Source: Alkalinema sp. CACIAM 70d (GTDB lineage Bacteria; Cyanobacteriota; Cyanobacteriia; Leptolyngbyales; Leptolyngbyaceae). From it: a DNA stretch of 64,000 nucleotides. Below are positions 46,537 through 57,278 of the stretch, piece by piece. Position numbers and translations under genes: made by a program. Within the stretch, counting starts at the first letter, position 1, and every line of letters starts with the position of its first letter. The DNA lies in NCBI GenBank assembly GCA_002148405.1, contig MUGG01000058.1:62001-126000 (forward strand). Reading direction: 5' to 3'. The notes under the pieces were generated by a model. It did no database searches. It saw nothing but the letters and a program-made list of their open reading frames with translations, and had not been told where the DNA came from.

Positions 46537-46773
46537 TCCCGTTCTCTATCCTGATGAAGAGAACATCAATGGATAAGAGAAGCAAAGAGACACCTATTAC
46601 CCAGCTAGCCCGCCCCATCCCTGTCACTGGGTAGCTCTATGATTCACTAGGTAGCCCCATGATTCGTACTCAGATGATTCAAGTAGTGGCAAGATACAAT
46701 AAATCCAGCTAACGTTCTCAATTGTTCGTTCTCAATCGTTCAGTACTGATAGGCCGCGAGGAGCATCGCACGC

Positions 46774-49404
46774 ATGGCAAGAGTCGTTGGAATCGACCTA
46801 GGCACTACTAATTCTGTCGTCGCCGTGATGGAAGGCGGGAAACCCGTCGTCATTGCTAACGTCGAAGGCATGCGCACGACTCCTTCCGTAGTGGGCATCA
46901 GCAAGGACGGCGAACGGCTCGTCGGCCAGATGGCTCGTCGTCAAGCAGTCTTGGATCCGCAGAATACTTTTTATGGCATCAAGCGCTTTGTGGGGCGCAA
47001 GTATAGCGAGCTGACCCCAGAATCCAAGCAGGTACCTTACACCGTGCGACGGGACGATCGGGGTAATGTCCGCGTCAACTGCCCCCGCTTAGATAAAGAT
47101 TTTGCGCCGGAGGAAATTTCGGCAATGGTGCTACGGAAGTTGGCAGAGGAGGCCAGCCGCTACCTAGGCGAACCCGTCACTGGCGCAGTCATTACTGTCC
47201 CAGCCTATTTCAATGACTCCCAGCGACAGGCCACCCGCGACGCAGGCCGCATTGCTGGCTTGGAAGTGAAGCGAATTCTCAATGAACCCACTGCCGCATC
47301 CCTGGCCTATGGCCTCGATCGTCACCAGAATGAACTAGTGCTGGTCTTTGACTTGGGGGGCGGTACCTTTGACGTATCGGTATTGGAAGTGGGCGATGGG
47401 GTGTTCGAAGTACGATCGACCAGCGGCGATACCCAACTGGGCGGCGGCGACTTTGACATGGCGATCGTCAACTGGTTGGCCGATGAATTTCTGGAAGCGG
47501 AAGGCATTGACCTGCGCAAGGATCGACAATCCCTGCAACGGCTGACGGAAGCAGCGGAAAAAGCCAAGATCGAACTCTCCGGCATCAACGTAACCGATAT
47601 TAATCTACCCTTTATTACTGCCACCGCCGACGGCCCCAAGCACATTGAAACCCGCCTGACCCGATCGCAGTTTGAAGGACTGTGTACTGACCTGCTCAGC
47701 CGGATTCGCATGCCCGTAAAGCAAGCGCTGCGGGATGCCGGCTTTGGGCCGATGGACATTGACGAAGTGGTGCTGGTGGGTGGGGGCACTCGGATGCCCA
47801 TGGTGCAGGATATTGTGCGCAGTATGCTGGGCCGGGAACCCAATCAAAATGTCAATCCCGATGAAGTCGTGGCGATCGGGGCAGCAATTCAGGCCGGCGT
47901 TCTAGCGGGCGAACTCAAGGATATTCTGCTGCTGGATGTGACCCCCGTGTCGATCGGGCTGGAAACCGTGGGCGGCGTCATGAAAAAGCTAATCCCCCGA
48001 AACACGACCATTCCGGTGCGACGGACAGATATTTTTTCCACATCAGAAGATAATCAGACTTCCGTGGAAATCAATGTCGTGCAAGGCGAACGGGAAATGG
48101 CCAACGGCAACAAATCCCTTGGTCGCTTCAAACTTATGGGCATTCCCCCGGCTCCTCGAGGTATTCCCCAAGTGCAGGTGTCCTTTGATATTGATGCGAA
48201 CGGCATTCTACAAGTCACGGCCATGGATCGCACTACGGGCCGCGAGCAGAGCATTACCATCCAAGGAGCCTCTACCTTGGGCGAAGACGAAGTGCAAATG
48301 ATGCTGCGGGATGCGGAACTGTATGCCGATACCGATCGTCTGCGCAAGGAAAAGGTGGAGAAACGCAACCGAGCGGAGGAGCTGACCTTAAAAGCAGAAC
48401 GGCAACTGCGGGAAGCTACCCTGGACTTCGGCATGAATTTCGTTGCGCCCTACCGCAACCGCATTGAGCCGCTGGTGCAAAAGCTGCGCCAAGCCCTGAA
48501 AGATGGGGACGATCGCCTAATTGACATCACCGAAGCGGATCTGCGAGATGTGCTGTACGACCTGCGCACAGAAGTCTATGACCTGAACCAAGAGCAAGAA
48601 CAGGAGGGCGGCGGTTTCTTCAAAGCGGTTAAGGACTTCTTCCTGGACGAAGACGACGACTATTACAACGACTACAACCGCCGCGATCCCTACGATTACA
48701 ATCGAGGCTCCTATAACTATGGCGGGGGAAATTATGGTGGTGGGTATAATGAACCGCCCCGATCGCTCCCCTATAGCCGTAACCCGTCCTTTGACGAGTG
48801 GAGCGGTGGCAGTCGCAATCGATCGACCGATAGCTACGGTTCTAATAGTACGGGTTCCAATAACGCGGGTTCTAGTGGCTACGGTTCTAGTAACTATGGT
48901 TCAGCTAGCAACTATGGTACAGGTTCTAGCAACACAGGTTCCAGTGGTTATAGCAATCGGGGTGACTCTGATAGTCGCGATCGCAACAGTCGGGATAATC
49001 GAGACACCTACAATAGCCGAGACACCTACGGTCAAGACGCCTACAATCGAGACACCTACAATCGAGACGCCTACAGCCGGGATACATCGAACCGAAGCAC
49101 CTATCAAGGATCTGAAAGCCGTAATTCCGGTAATCGAGGTTACGACGATCGCAATTATGACGATCGAGATTACAACGATCGCAGTTACAACGATCGGGGC
49201 TCTGATCGGGGCTATCGTGATAACCCAGGGGAGCGGGATCGTTCCCGTGATGGTTACACCGATCGAGAAACTGGGTACTACGATGCCTCTCCCCGCAGTT
49301 CTGATGCCTACGACGATCGACGTCGATCGTCCAATCCCCGTCGCCGCCCAGAAAAACCCAATTATGACTATGACAACTGGGATGACGAGGATGATTGGAT
49401 GTAA
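46774..49404 (+). CDS. dnaK: Hsp70 chaperone DnaK with long low-complexity tail (DnaK3-like)
   Basis: ATP-dependent chaperone. The ATPase domain has [36 protein letters not shown] and [13 protein letters not shown]; the peptide-binding domain begins near residue 390. A helical lid runs to about residue 610. Residues about 629-876 form a disordered tail very rich in Tyr, Asn, Gly, Ser, Arg and Asp ([12 protein letters not shown], then DTYNRD and [16 protein letters not shown] repeats) and ending DDEDDWM. Followed 166 bp later by a zinc-less dnaJ, matching the dnaK3-dnaJ3 order in Synechocystis; the paralog number is inferred. No heat-shock CIRCE element was seen upstream. Confidence 0.92.
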   Translation: MARVVGIDLGTTNSVVAVMEGGKPVVIANVEGMRTTPSVVGISKDGERLVGQMARRQAVLDPQNTFYGIKRFVGRKYSELTPESKQVPYTVRRDDRGNVRVNCPRLDKDFAPEEISAMVLRKLAEEASRYLGEPVTGAVITVPAYFNDSQRQATRDAGRIAGLEVKRILNEPTAASLAYGLDRHQNELVLVFDLGGGTFDVSVLEVGDGVFEVRSTSGDTQLGGGDFDMAIVNWLADEFLEAEGIDLRKDRQSLQRLTEAAEKAKIELSGINVTDINLPFITATADGPKHIETRLTRSQFEGLCTDLLSRIRMPVKQALRDAGFGPMDIDEVVLVGGGTRMPMVQDIVRSMLGREPNQNVNPDEVVAIGAAIQAGVLAGELKDILLLDVTPVSIGLETVGGVMKKLIPRNTTIPVRRTDIFSTSEDNQTSVEINVVQGEREMANGNKSLGRFKLMGIPPAPRGIPQVQVSFDIDANGILQVTAMDRTTGREQSITIQGASTLGEDEVQMMLRDAELYADTDRLRKEKVEKRNRAEELTLKAERQLREATLDFGMNFVAPYRNRIEPLVQKLRQALKDGDDRLIDITEADLRDVLYDLRTEVYDLNQEQEQEGGGFFKAVKDFFLDEDDDYYNDYNRRDPYDYNRGSYNYGGGNYGGGYNEPPRSLPYSRNPSFDEWSGGSRNRSTDSYGSNSTGSNNAGSSGYGSSNYGSASNYGTGSSNTGSSGYSNRGDSDSRDRNSRDNRDTYNSRDTYGQDAYNRDTYNRDAYSRDTSNRSTYQGSESRNSGNRGYDDRNYDDRDYNDRSYNDRGSDRGYRDNPGERDRSRDGYTDRETGYYDASPRSSDAYDDRRRSSNPRRRPEKPNYDYDNWDDEDDWM

Positions 49405-49552
49405 ACCAGATTGATGTAATTTGCTGCGATTGCCCTGCTGGACTCAATTCCTAGAATGAACAATCTCTGGGCCTCACTGACTCATGAACTGATGCATACC
49501 CTGTGAATGGCCTAGAATAATCTGTCATCTCTGCCCCAACTCCCTGGCCTGA

Positions 49553-50662
<1,110 letters not shown>

Positions 50663-50702
50663 AGGGTGTGTTCTTTCTGGGTTGTCATTAGGGATTTACG
50701 TA

Positions 50703-51497
50703 ATGCCGAACTGCTTTCCCGATGCTGCATACAGTCGCTTTGAGACTTCTCTCCGGTTTTGTCGCCATGGGTTGAGCTATTTGCTGGTTGCGATGGTTGA
50801 GATCGGACTGCTGCCAGCAATCAATTGGGCGAATCCCTTACCTAGGCAACCATCTACGCAGCCAGCTATACAGCCAGCTATACAGCTAGTTATGCAGCAA
50901 CAGGTTGAAGCTGTGGCACATCATTTGATCGGAGTTATGAGCACGACGGCCCAAGCCCAAGCTGAACCGAAAGCGGTGGATGTGACAATGACGACCTGTG
51001 CCATTCAGGTCACGGGCAGTCCCACTCAGAATGTGGTTTATCTCTATCAGGAACAGGCATTATCTAAATCGCTCAATCAACCCTATCGCCAACGGTTCCT
51101 CAAAATTTCCCCCAGTCCTTACAGCCCCACGATTCGATCGCTCACCTACAAACCCCCACAACTCGATCGCTGGGTCAACTTCTGCCAAAAATCTCCACCC
51201 GATCGCCAGATCACAGCCACCGATCTAGGCGAGGTCACCTGTACTGTTTTCCTCAAGCCTGTGGTGGAATCATTCGATCGAACACGAACGAACCATCAAA
51301 CCATGTTTGTTGGCACGACCCCCGTTGATGGCTGCGCAACAAACGTGCGTGGGGCAAGCCGCATTCGTAACCAAATCACTTTGCACTCCACAGGAATGGA
51401 TACGTGGGATCGGGGCTATGACGCTCAAGGGAAACAGGTTTGGGGAGCTAAAAGTACCGCTTATCAATACCGTTGGGTGCATAAAGGGGAGCCTTGA
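50703..51497 (+). CDS. Secreted CpeT/CpcT-family protein
   Basis: A 264-residue protein. After a hydrophobic N-terminal segment (LSYLLVAMVEIGLL) and a QPAIQPAIQ spacer comes a CpeT/CpcT-like (DUF1001) domain: VVYLYQEQAL, PYRQRFLKI, FVGTTPVDGCATNVRGAS and the family block TLHSTGMDTWDRGYDAQGKQ with VWGAK. Phycobiliprotein lyases of this family are cytoplasmic, so an export signal is unexpected. ATG 50703; TTG 50682 is an alternative. It begins 40 bp after dnaJ. The family call is strong on the C-terminal motif; lyase activity is doubtful here. Confidence 0.78.
   Translation: MPNCFPDAAYSRFETSLRFCRHGLSYLLVAMVEIGLLPAINWANPLPRQPSTQPAIQPAIQLVMQQQVEAVAHHLIGVMSTTAQAQAEPKAVDVTMTTCAIQVTGSPTQNVVYLYQEQALSKSLNQPYRQRFLKISPSPYSPTIRSLTYKPPQLDRWVNFCQKSPPDRQITATDLGEVTCTVFLKPVVESFDRTRTNHQTMFVGTTPVDGCATNVRGASRIRNQITLHSTGMDTWDRGYDAQGKQVWGAKSTAYQYRWVHKGEP
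50859..50894. repeat. 12-bp in-frame tandem repeat x3 in the CpeT-like gene
   Basis: CAGCCAGCTATA at 50859 and 50871, then the diverged CAGCTAGTTATG at 50883; encodes QPAI repeats just after the signal-like segment. Confidence 0.8.
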
Positions 51498-51746
51498 CGA
51501 GTTCTCTTAGCTGCGTCCTCTGAGAAGATGTCTACGATAACTTTCTACAGGTGTCCGGGATTGGATGGGTACTTGGAGAAAGCATTACTTAGAGGACGGC
51601 TTAGAGAACTAGTTGAGGGAGAACAAATTGCGATCGAGATGGGCACAATACCAACAGCGCCTTTTGGGGTCGCAAATGGGTTAATGCTCTTGTGTAATTG
51701 AGTACTCCTATGCAGCGTCCTGCGTAGCAACGGATGGAAGAAAATT

Positions 51747-52520
51747 GTGGATAGCGCAACGTCAGAACTGATCAGTATTCTGAACCAGTTACCCATACCT
51801 GCAAGATCCTGGGTTGAATCACTCTCCTGGGAGAATCGGCGCTATCTTCTATCGTTATGTCATTTGCTGTGTGCTGCATCGTCCCAAGCGCAAGCAGAAT
51901 TCCTAGATACCTACACGGCAGATGGGCTGATTACTAAGATTATTGAAAGTCACCACATCAAGCGAAAGGTACAATTCCATCTCAAACGATTTCAACGCCT
52001 AACGCTGTTAAGTGAAGATACTGTACGGGATTATATTCGCCAGTTTTATATTCACTCAGCGCAGGACTTGCGACGGCAACCTGATATTTTCCTAGAGTCA
52101 GCTTTGAAACTGGTGATTAGTAGCGAAGACAAAGATAATATCCTAAATTATATTCTGGGATTTGAGGTCATTAAAATGCTGTTTTCCATGAGTTGGTTAC
52201 AGCATGAAAAACTCTATCGACTTCAACGAAACCAAGAAGATTTTTTTAACCAGTACATCAAACCCATTCAACATGCCCATCGGTTGAATCAAGTCATTGT
52301 TCCTAAGGATCAAAAATTATTCTTTGCACGTCGAGATTATTTTGTCCAAATGCCTAATATTGCTGAGAAGAAATTGCTGGAATTGGCCATGGCAACCTTC
52401 ACGGCTGAGGTGACTATTCAGTTTGGTTTTGCGATCGTCCGTCATCCCAATTGGTTAGTCTTTGATTATCACTACATCTTTTGCGATGAGATCGATCCCG
52501 TCTTTGTAGATCCTAGTTAA
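51747..52520 (+). CDS. Conserved cyanobacterial protein of unknown function
   Basis: A 257-residue mostly helical cytoplasmic protein, with SWENRRYLLSLCHLLCAAS, DTYTADGLITKI and DYIRQFYIHSAQDLRRQPD. The C-terminal third is more beta-like (WLVFDYHYIFCDEIDP). I recognise it as a recurrent cyanobacterial hypothetical (sometimes labelled cobyrinate-related in databases, without visible support here). No catalytic motif. GTG start at 51747. Convergent with potC. Confidence 0.7.
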   Translation: MDSATSELISILNQLPIPARSWVESLSWENRRYLLSLCHLLCAASSQAQAEFLDTYTADGLITKIIESHHIKRKVQFHLKRFQRLTLLSEDTVRDYIRQFYIHSAQDLRRQPDIFLESALKLVISSEDKDNILNYILGFEVIKMLFSMSWLQHEKLYRLQRNQEDFFNQYIKPIQHAHRLNQVIVPKDQKLFFARRDYFVQMPNIAEKKLLELAMATFTAEVTIQFGFAIVRHPNWLVFDYHYIFCDEIDPVFVDPS

Positions 52521-52535
52521 CCGACCAAAGCTTCA

Positions 52536-53360
52536 TCAATGACGAATTCGTTTCTGTTCACCCCGATAGCGAATGGTCTCAGAGACGATCGCGACCACAC
52601 CCGAAGCAACCATTAAAACGACACTAAGCGCATTCATATCCGGTTTTACTTGCGTCCGAAGGCGACTAAAAATTTCCATGGGCAAGGTATTGGTTCCGCC
52701 CCCCGCAGTAAAACTGGCGATCAAAAAATCATCCATACTCAGAACAAAGGCTAATAAACAGCCTGAAATAATCGCAGGGGCCAACTCAGGGAGTAAAACT
52801 AAGATAAAGGCTTGAAATGGATTTGCTCCTAAATCTAAAGCAGCTTCTTCTAAATAAGGATTTAAATTTCCAATGCGCGTGGAAACAATCAGTGCAACAT
52901 AGGCTAAACAAAAGACCACATGTGCTGCCACAATGGTTCCAAGACTTAAGGGAATCGAAACAGCCGCTAGAAAGACTAAGGTCGATACCGCGATCGCAAT
53001 ATCTGGAATGATTAACGGAAGATAGGTCACATTTTGATAGAGTCGCTTCCCAGGAAAGCGATACCTAGCCAACCCCACCGCCATTAGTGTTCCAAGAACT
53101 GCTGAAATAGCAACTGCTGAGAAGGCCACTTTCAAACTATCAAACAGAGCATTGAGAATTCGATCGTCTTGGAAAAACTTACTGTACCAGCGTAGGGTAA
53201 ACCCTGCCCACGTTGCACTATTAGGAGCGTCATTAAAGCTGTAAAAACCCAGGACAAAAATTGGGAGGTACATGAAGCCAAACATCAGCACCGAAAACCA
53301 CATCTGCCAAACGAAATGTTTGGGACGATCGATCGGTTGAGATTCAGGAAGGGCAGCCAT
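52536..53360 (-). CDS. potC: Polyamine ABC transporter permease PotC
   Basis: Inner-membrane permease of the spermidine/putrescine importer. Six hydrophobic segments and the EAA loop (YLEEAALDLGANPFQAFILVLLPELAP read in parts) that docks PotA. The N-terminus MWFSVLMFGFMYLPIFVLGFYS is typical of PotC. ATG start at 53360. Last gene of the potADBC series, 154 bp after potB, with a repeat-rich spacer between. Confidence 0.92.
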   Translation of the reverse strand: MAALPESQPIDRPKHFVWQMWFSVLMFGFMYLPIFVLGFYSFNDAPNSATWAGFTLRWYSKFFQDDRILNALFDSLKVAFSAVAISAVLGTLMAVGLARYRFPGKRLYQNVTYLPLIIPDIAIAVSTLVFLAAVSIPLSLGTIVAAHVVFCLAYVALIVSTRIGNLNPYLEEAALDLGANPFQAFILVLLPELAPAIISGCLLAFVLSMDDFLIASFTAGGGTNTLPMEIFSRLRTQVKPDMNALSVVLMVASGVVAIVSETIRYRGEQKRIRH

Positions 53361-53474
53361 AATAGATTCTTCGGTAGAAATGCCAGTCAGATGAGTTAGC
53401 GATGTAATTTAGAAATGTAATGATGGATTTAAGTAATCAACAGTTTCAAGCCAACAGTTTCAAGTAATCACATA

Positions 53475-53521
53475 GTTACAGTTACAAGTAGTTACAAGTT
53501 ACAAGTAGTTACAGTTACAAG
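53475..53521. repeat. GTTACAAGTA-type short repeats across the potB stop
   Basis: Alternating GTTACA and GTTACAAGTA units fill 53475-53521. The potB stop codon (53515-53517) lies inside the array. Confidence 0.75.
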
Positions 53522-54414
53522 TCTGTTGCCCGACGATCGCCATATTTAATCAATAAGGCAATGGATAGAGTCACCATGACGATTAACATCGTACTCATGG
53601 CTGAACCCATTCCCCAATCCGGCGTGGCTCCGAGGAACTTGTTATAAATCAACCGTGCCGCTGTCATGCTGGACGGCCCTCCTAGCAACTCAGGATTGAC
53701 AAAATCACCCAGTGCATTAATAAATACTAAGAGCGAGCTGGCAGCTAAACCTGGTAAAACTTGGGGAACGGTGACCCACCAGAAGGTTTGTGCAGGGGTC
53801 GCCCCCAGATCTGCGGCAGCTTCTAAGAGCCGTCGATCGAGCTTCTCTAAAGACGCGTAGAGAATCAACACCATATAAGGCAACAAACTGTAGGTCATGC
53901 CAATCAATACCGCTGGCATCTGATTAAGCAAATCTAAGGATGGCAGTCCCACGCTAGCCAATAAGGAATTGAGGACGCCCGTGGGGCGCAGAATACTGAT
54001 CCAGGCGTAAGATCGGAGTAAGGAAGATGTCCACAGGGGCAAAACAAAGGCCAATAAGAGTAAGTTTTGCCAGCGTTTGGGAGCTATGACTCCTAGCCAA
54101 TAAGCCACCGGAAAGCCCAGTAGCAAGCAGAACACCGTTGTCCCGATCGCAAACAGCAGCGATCGACCAATTACTAGCAACGTCAGCGGTTCAAAAATTC
54201 GTAAATAGTTTCCTAGACCCGACGGAATCACCAAATCCCCTGGACGAATTCCGGGCACGAAACTAAGTTCAAAAATAATTAACGTTGGCAGGACTAACAG
54301 CAGAACGAGCCATACTCCTGCGGGAAACAACAGAACCAGCGGTTCTAACCAGCGAACCAACCAGGCGGGAGTCCTGTCTTTGTCCTTGGACTTGGCAGAT
54401 GGCATTGTAGACAC
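53515..54414 (-). CDS. potB: Polyamine ABC transporter permease PotB
   Basis: Partner permease of PotC. Six hydrophobic helices, starting LVLLFPAGVWLVLLLVLPTLI, with the EAA motif LLEAAADLGATPAQTFWWV in the last cytoplasmic loop. GTG 54414 or ATG 54405 may start it. Sits between potD (85 bp upstream) and potC; the C-terminus ends in short-repeat DNA. Confidence 0.92.
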   Translation of the reverse strand: MSTMPSAKSKDKDRTPAWLVRWLEPLVLLFPAGVWLVLLLVLPTLIIFELSFVPGIRPGDLVIPSGLGNYLRIFEPLTLLVIGRSLLFAIGTTVFCLLLGFPVAYWLGVIAPKRWQNLLLLAFVLPLWTSSLLRSYAWISILRPTGVLNSLLASVGLPSLDLLNQMPAVLIGMTYSLLPYMVLILYASLEKLDRRLLEAAADLGATPAQTFWWVTVPQVLPGLAASSLLVFINALGDFVNPELLGGPSSMTAARLIYNKFLGATPDWGMGSAMSTMLIVMVTLSIALLIKYGDRRATDL

Positions 54415-54499
54415 TCTTACATCCTCGTGGCAATTAAATCTGCGTCATGACTGCTGTTAAGTTGAACTCTATGGGGGCTGAACCCATGTTTTACCCAGT

Positions 54500-55633
54500 T
54501 TAGCTACTGGTTACCTTAAGCCAAGCTTGGTCGTAAACCTCAGCCGTCGATCGATCCAAAAAAGCCATGGCCTCACACCGATCTAAAATTTCGGGCGGAG
54601 GATAAGCAACAGGGTCATGCTGGACGTCAGCTGGTAGCAATTCGATCGCGGCTAGATTGGGAGTTGTAACGGCCAATCGCTTAGCCGTTGCCGCTGCCAC
54701 ATCCGGTTGCATCACAAAATTAATCCACTGGTAGGCTCCTTCTACATTCGGTGCTGTCGTCGGAATTACCATCAAATCAACCCAGCGCGAACTGCCACTT
54801 TGGGGAACAATGTATTTGAGCTTGGGATTTTGTTGAAGCAGCGGCCCTGCATCAGAGGAATAGCCCATCGCCACCCATAAATCCCCAGCCACAATTTGAT
54901 CCCGCCAAGCATCCGTAGTGAAGTTAGCAAGATAGGGCTTTAGGGTCAGCAATTTTTCGCCTGCTTTTTTCACTAAGTCAGGATTTTTTTCATTGTAGGA
55001 ATACCCCATGGACTTCAGAGCCGCTCCCAGCACTTCCCGGGGATCATTCAGCAACGTCATGCGGCGCTTCAGCCTTTCTTTGTACTTCCATAGGTCATCC
55101 CAATCAGTAATCGCCTCTGGAAATTTTTCGCTGTTGTAAACTAATCCCGTCGTTCCCCAGGAAAAGGGAATACCATAGCGATTGCCGGGATCATTAGGCG
55201 ACTGACGCAGATGGGGCAATAAATTAGTCAGCCCTGCCAACCGACTCTGATCCAGAGGAAGAATCAGTTTCTTATCACGCATCTCTGGAATAATATATTC
55301 CGAAGGATAAATAATACTGAAGGTTGCACCTTTACCGGCTTGGAGAGCTGCCAACATGGCTTCATTGGAGTCAAAAAGCTCCGTAACCGCTCGAATTCCA
55401 CTCGTTGTCTGAAATGCTTTTAATAACTCTTGATCCACATACTGGGCCCAAGTATAAATAAACATTTCGTTAGCTGCACTCTGGATAATTCCTCGGTTTT
55501 GCACATTACCTAAGCGCCATCCACAACTGGACAACCCGCCTGAAAGCATTAATCCCGATAACCCCAGCATCGATCGACGCAGCAACTGACGACGGGAAAG
55601 GGGCAGTGATCGATCGGGCAGTACAGGGATCAT
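54500..55633 (-). CDS. potD: Polyamine-binding lipoprotein PotD
   Basis: Periplasmic substrate-binding protein (about 377 residues) for spermidine/putrescine. The N-terminus has a twin-arginine motif (SRRQLL) followed by a hydrophobic stretch and a lipobox-like LSSC, so it may be a Tat-exported lipoprotein. PotD-like motifs: YTWAQYVDQELLKAF, IPFSWGTTGLVYNSEKF, GDLWVAMGYSSDAG. ATG 55633 is preferred over TTG 55654. Follows potA by 85 bp on the same strand. Confidence 0.9.
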   Translation of the reverse strand: MIPVLPDRSLPLSRRQLLRRSMLGLSGLMLSGGLSSCGWRLGNVQNRGIIQSAANEMFIYTWAQYVDQELLKAFQTTSGIRAVTELFDSNEAMLAALQAGKGATFSIIYPSEYIIPEMRDKKLILPLDQSRLAGLTNLLPHLRQSPNDPGNRYGIPFSWGTTGLVYNSEKFPEAITDWDDLWKYKERLKRRMTLLNDPREVLGAALKSMGYSYNEKNPDLVKKAGEKLLTLKPYLANFTTDAWRDQIVAGDLWVAMGYSSDAGPLLQQNPKLKYIVPQSGSSRWVDLMVIPTTAPNVEGAYQWINFVMQPDVAAATAKRLAVTTPNLAAIELLPADVQHDPVAYPPPEILDRCEAMAFLDRSTAEVYDQAWLKVTSS

Positions 55634-55718
55634 AGGGACAAGTACAAGGGCCAAAATGCAAGGCTAGAAAGTTTAGGCACGGATAACTTCAGAAATAATT
55701 GAGCAAAACAAGGGTAGG

Positions 55719-56861
55719 TTAAGAATCATTCGGCAGAGCTAAACTGTCTTCCGGTCGCCAAACTGCATAGAGCCGGGTATCGGGAGGCGGAATTTCAAAG
55801 CCGTGGGGCAGCTGCACTACTAATGTTTCCCCAGATGTTAATTGAAGTTGACAATTAACATGCGTTCCTAAATACAGCAAATTTTTGAGATAGCCTTCCA
55901 CATAGTTCAAGCCATCAGCAGGCGGCTCATATTGTAGATGAATCTTTTCAGGCCGCACACTGATGACGACTGCTCCGGAAGTGAGGGGTTTATTCCCCGT
56001 ATCAACGGGAATAACCTTAAACTGTCGCCCTTCCGCACTAGTAATCCACAACATCGTGGGGTGGGCACCTTCAATTTTGCCCGTAATTAAATTAGTATCC
56101 CCAATAAATTCAGCCACAAACCGGGTGTGGGGCCGATCGTAAATTTGGCTGGGAGACCCCATTTGTTCAACTCGTCCGCGATTCATGACGGCAATGCGAT
56201 CGCTCAAACTCAAAGCCTCTTCCTGATCATGGGTCACCATCACAAAGGTAAGACCCAGTTCGCGATGGAGGGTTTTCAGTTCCATTTGCATCGCTTTGCG
56301 CAACTTGAGATCCAGTGCACCCAAGGGTTCATCTAACAAGAGCACCGTAGGACGATTGACCAAGGCGCGGGCTAGGGCTACCCGTTGCTGTTGGCCTCCC
56401 GAGAGCTGAGCTGGCAACCGTTTAGCCCATTCCTCCATCTTGACCAACCGCAAGGCTTCTCGAACCTGGTTCTGAATATCCCCTCTCCCCATTTTTTTCA
56501 GCCGGAGTCCAAAGGCAATATTTTCTTCCACCGTCAGGTGGTTAAACAGCGCATAACTTTGGAAAACGGTATTGACCGGACGGCGGTAGGGTGGGACATC
56601 CACCATCGATTGTCCCCGCAGCAAAATATCGCCTGCCGTCGGTAGTTCAAATCCCGCAATTAAGCGCAGGGTAGTGGTTTTACCACAACCGGAGGGGCCT
56701 AAAATACTAAAAAACTCTCCTCGACGAATATTCAGATCAACGCCTCGAACCGCAGCTTCGCCATTGAACACTTTAAAAACTTTACGTAGCTCAATGTCGA
56801 ACCCAAGATTGAGTCCAGTTTCTGAATAGTTGTGAGGTACCGTCTGAGCCATAGGACGCAT
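55719..56861 (-). CDS. potA: Polyamine ABC transporter ATP-binding protein PotA
   Basis: ATPase of the importer. Walker A GPSGCGKTT (about 55-63), Q-loop, signature LSGGQQQRVALARAL, Walker B LLLDEPLGALD, and the H-loop THDQEEAL, followed by a C-terminal TOBE region (GAVVISVRPEKIHL). 380 residues, ATG 56861. First gene of the operon, with a 417-bp upstream region shared with the divergent PBP2 gene. Confidence 0.93.
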   Translation of the reverse strand: MRPMAQTVPHNYSETGLNLGFDIELRKVFKVFNGEAAVRGVDLNIRRGEFFSILGPSGCGKTTTLRLIAGFELPTAGDILLRGQSMVDVPPYRRPVNTVFQSYALFNHLTVEENIAFGLRLKKMGRGDIQNQVREALRLVKMEEWAKRLPAQLSGGQQQRVALARALVNRPTVLLLDEPLGALDLKLRKAMQMELKTLHRELGLTFVMVTHDQEEALSLSDRIAVMNRGRVEQMGSPSQIYDRPHTRFVAEFIGDTNLITGKIEGAHPTMLWITSAEGRQFKVIPVDTGNKPLTSGAVVISVRPEKIHLQYEPPADGLNYVEGYLKNLLYLGTHVNCQLQLTSGETLVVQLPHGFEIPPPDTRLYAVWRPEDSLALPNDS

Positions 56862-57278
56862 TGACCGAGGAAAAAGTGCAGAGCAAGGTAGACCCCTTCA
56901 CCGGATTTCCTAGAACTTAACCTATGGAAACCAAGAGAATCTACTGAAGCTTGACTCGGCTGAACTTGTATCTATGCCATCTTAAGCCAGTGAGCTAAGG
57001 ATCCACGCAGTCTGTGAAGCATTGTGAGGATTCCGTTGCTGCAACTAGGCTTTGAACTAGGCGTTGGCGGATGCACCTCTTTTCCATCTTCGCATTAACT
57101 GCTAGCTTCCATTGAACTCTGTTTAACTCTGACAACAAGAATCTATCACCTGCCACTAGGATGCCCTATTTCTGGAAAAAATTCCCATAGTTTAGGTTCC
57201 GGCCAGAGATTGCTACGGAGATTGCTACACTGAATCATCTAACCTAGTTGTTGATCCCTGCTGTTGGTCGAGAGTGCT
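56862..57278. other. 417-bp divergent intergenic region
   Basis: Promoter region between potA (minus) and PBP2 (plus). It has only short echoes (for example AACTAGGC twice near 57045-57060); no ORF, dyad operator or terminator was recognised. Confidence 0.5.

Noticed and set aside
47322..47843. Minus-strand 173-residue frame inside dnaK
   Set aside because: Antisense shadow of a highly conserved ATPase region; Ser/Arg-rich with no family features.
48926..49447. Minus-strand frame of 173 residues rich in Asp, Arg, Cys and Tyr, opposite the dnaK tail
   Set aside because: It mirrors the low-complexity tail of dnaK in another frame; no ribosome-binding site and biased composition caused by repeats.
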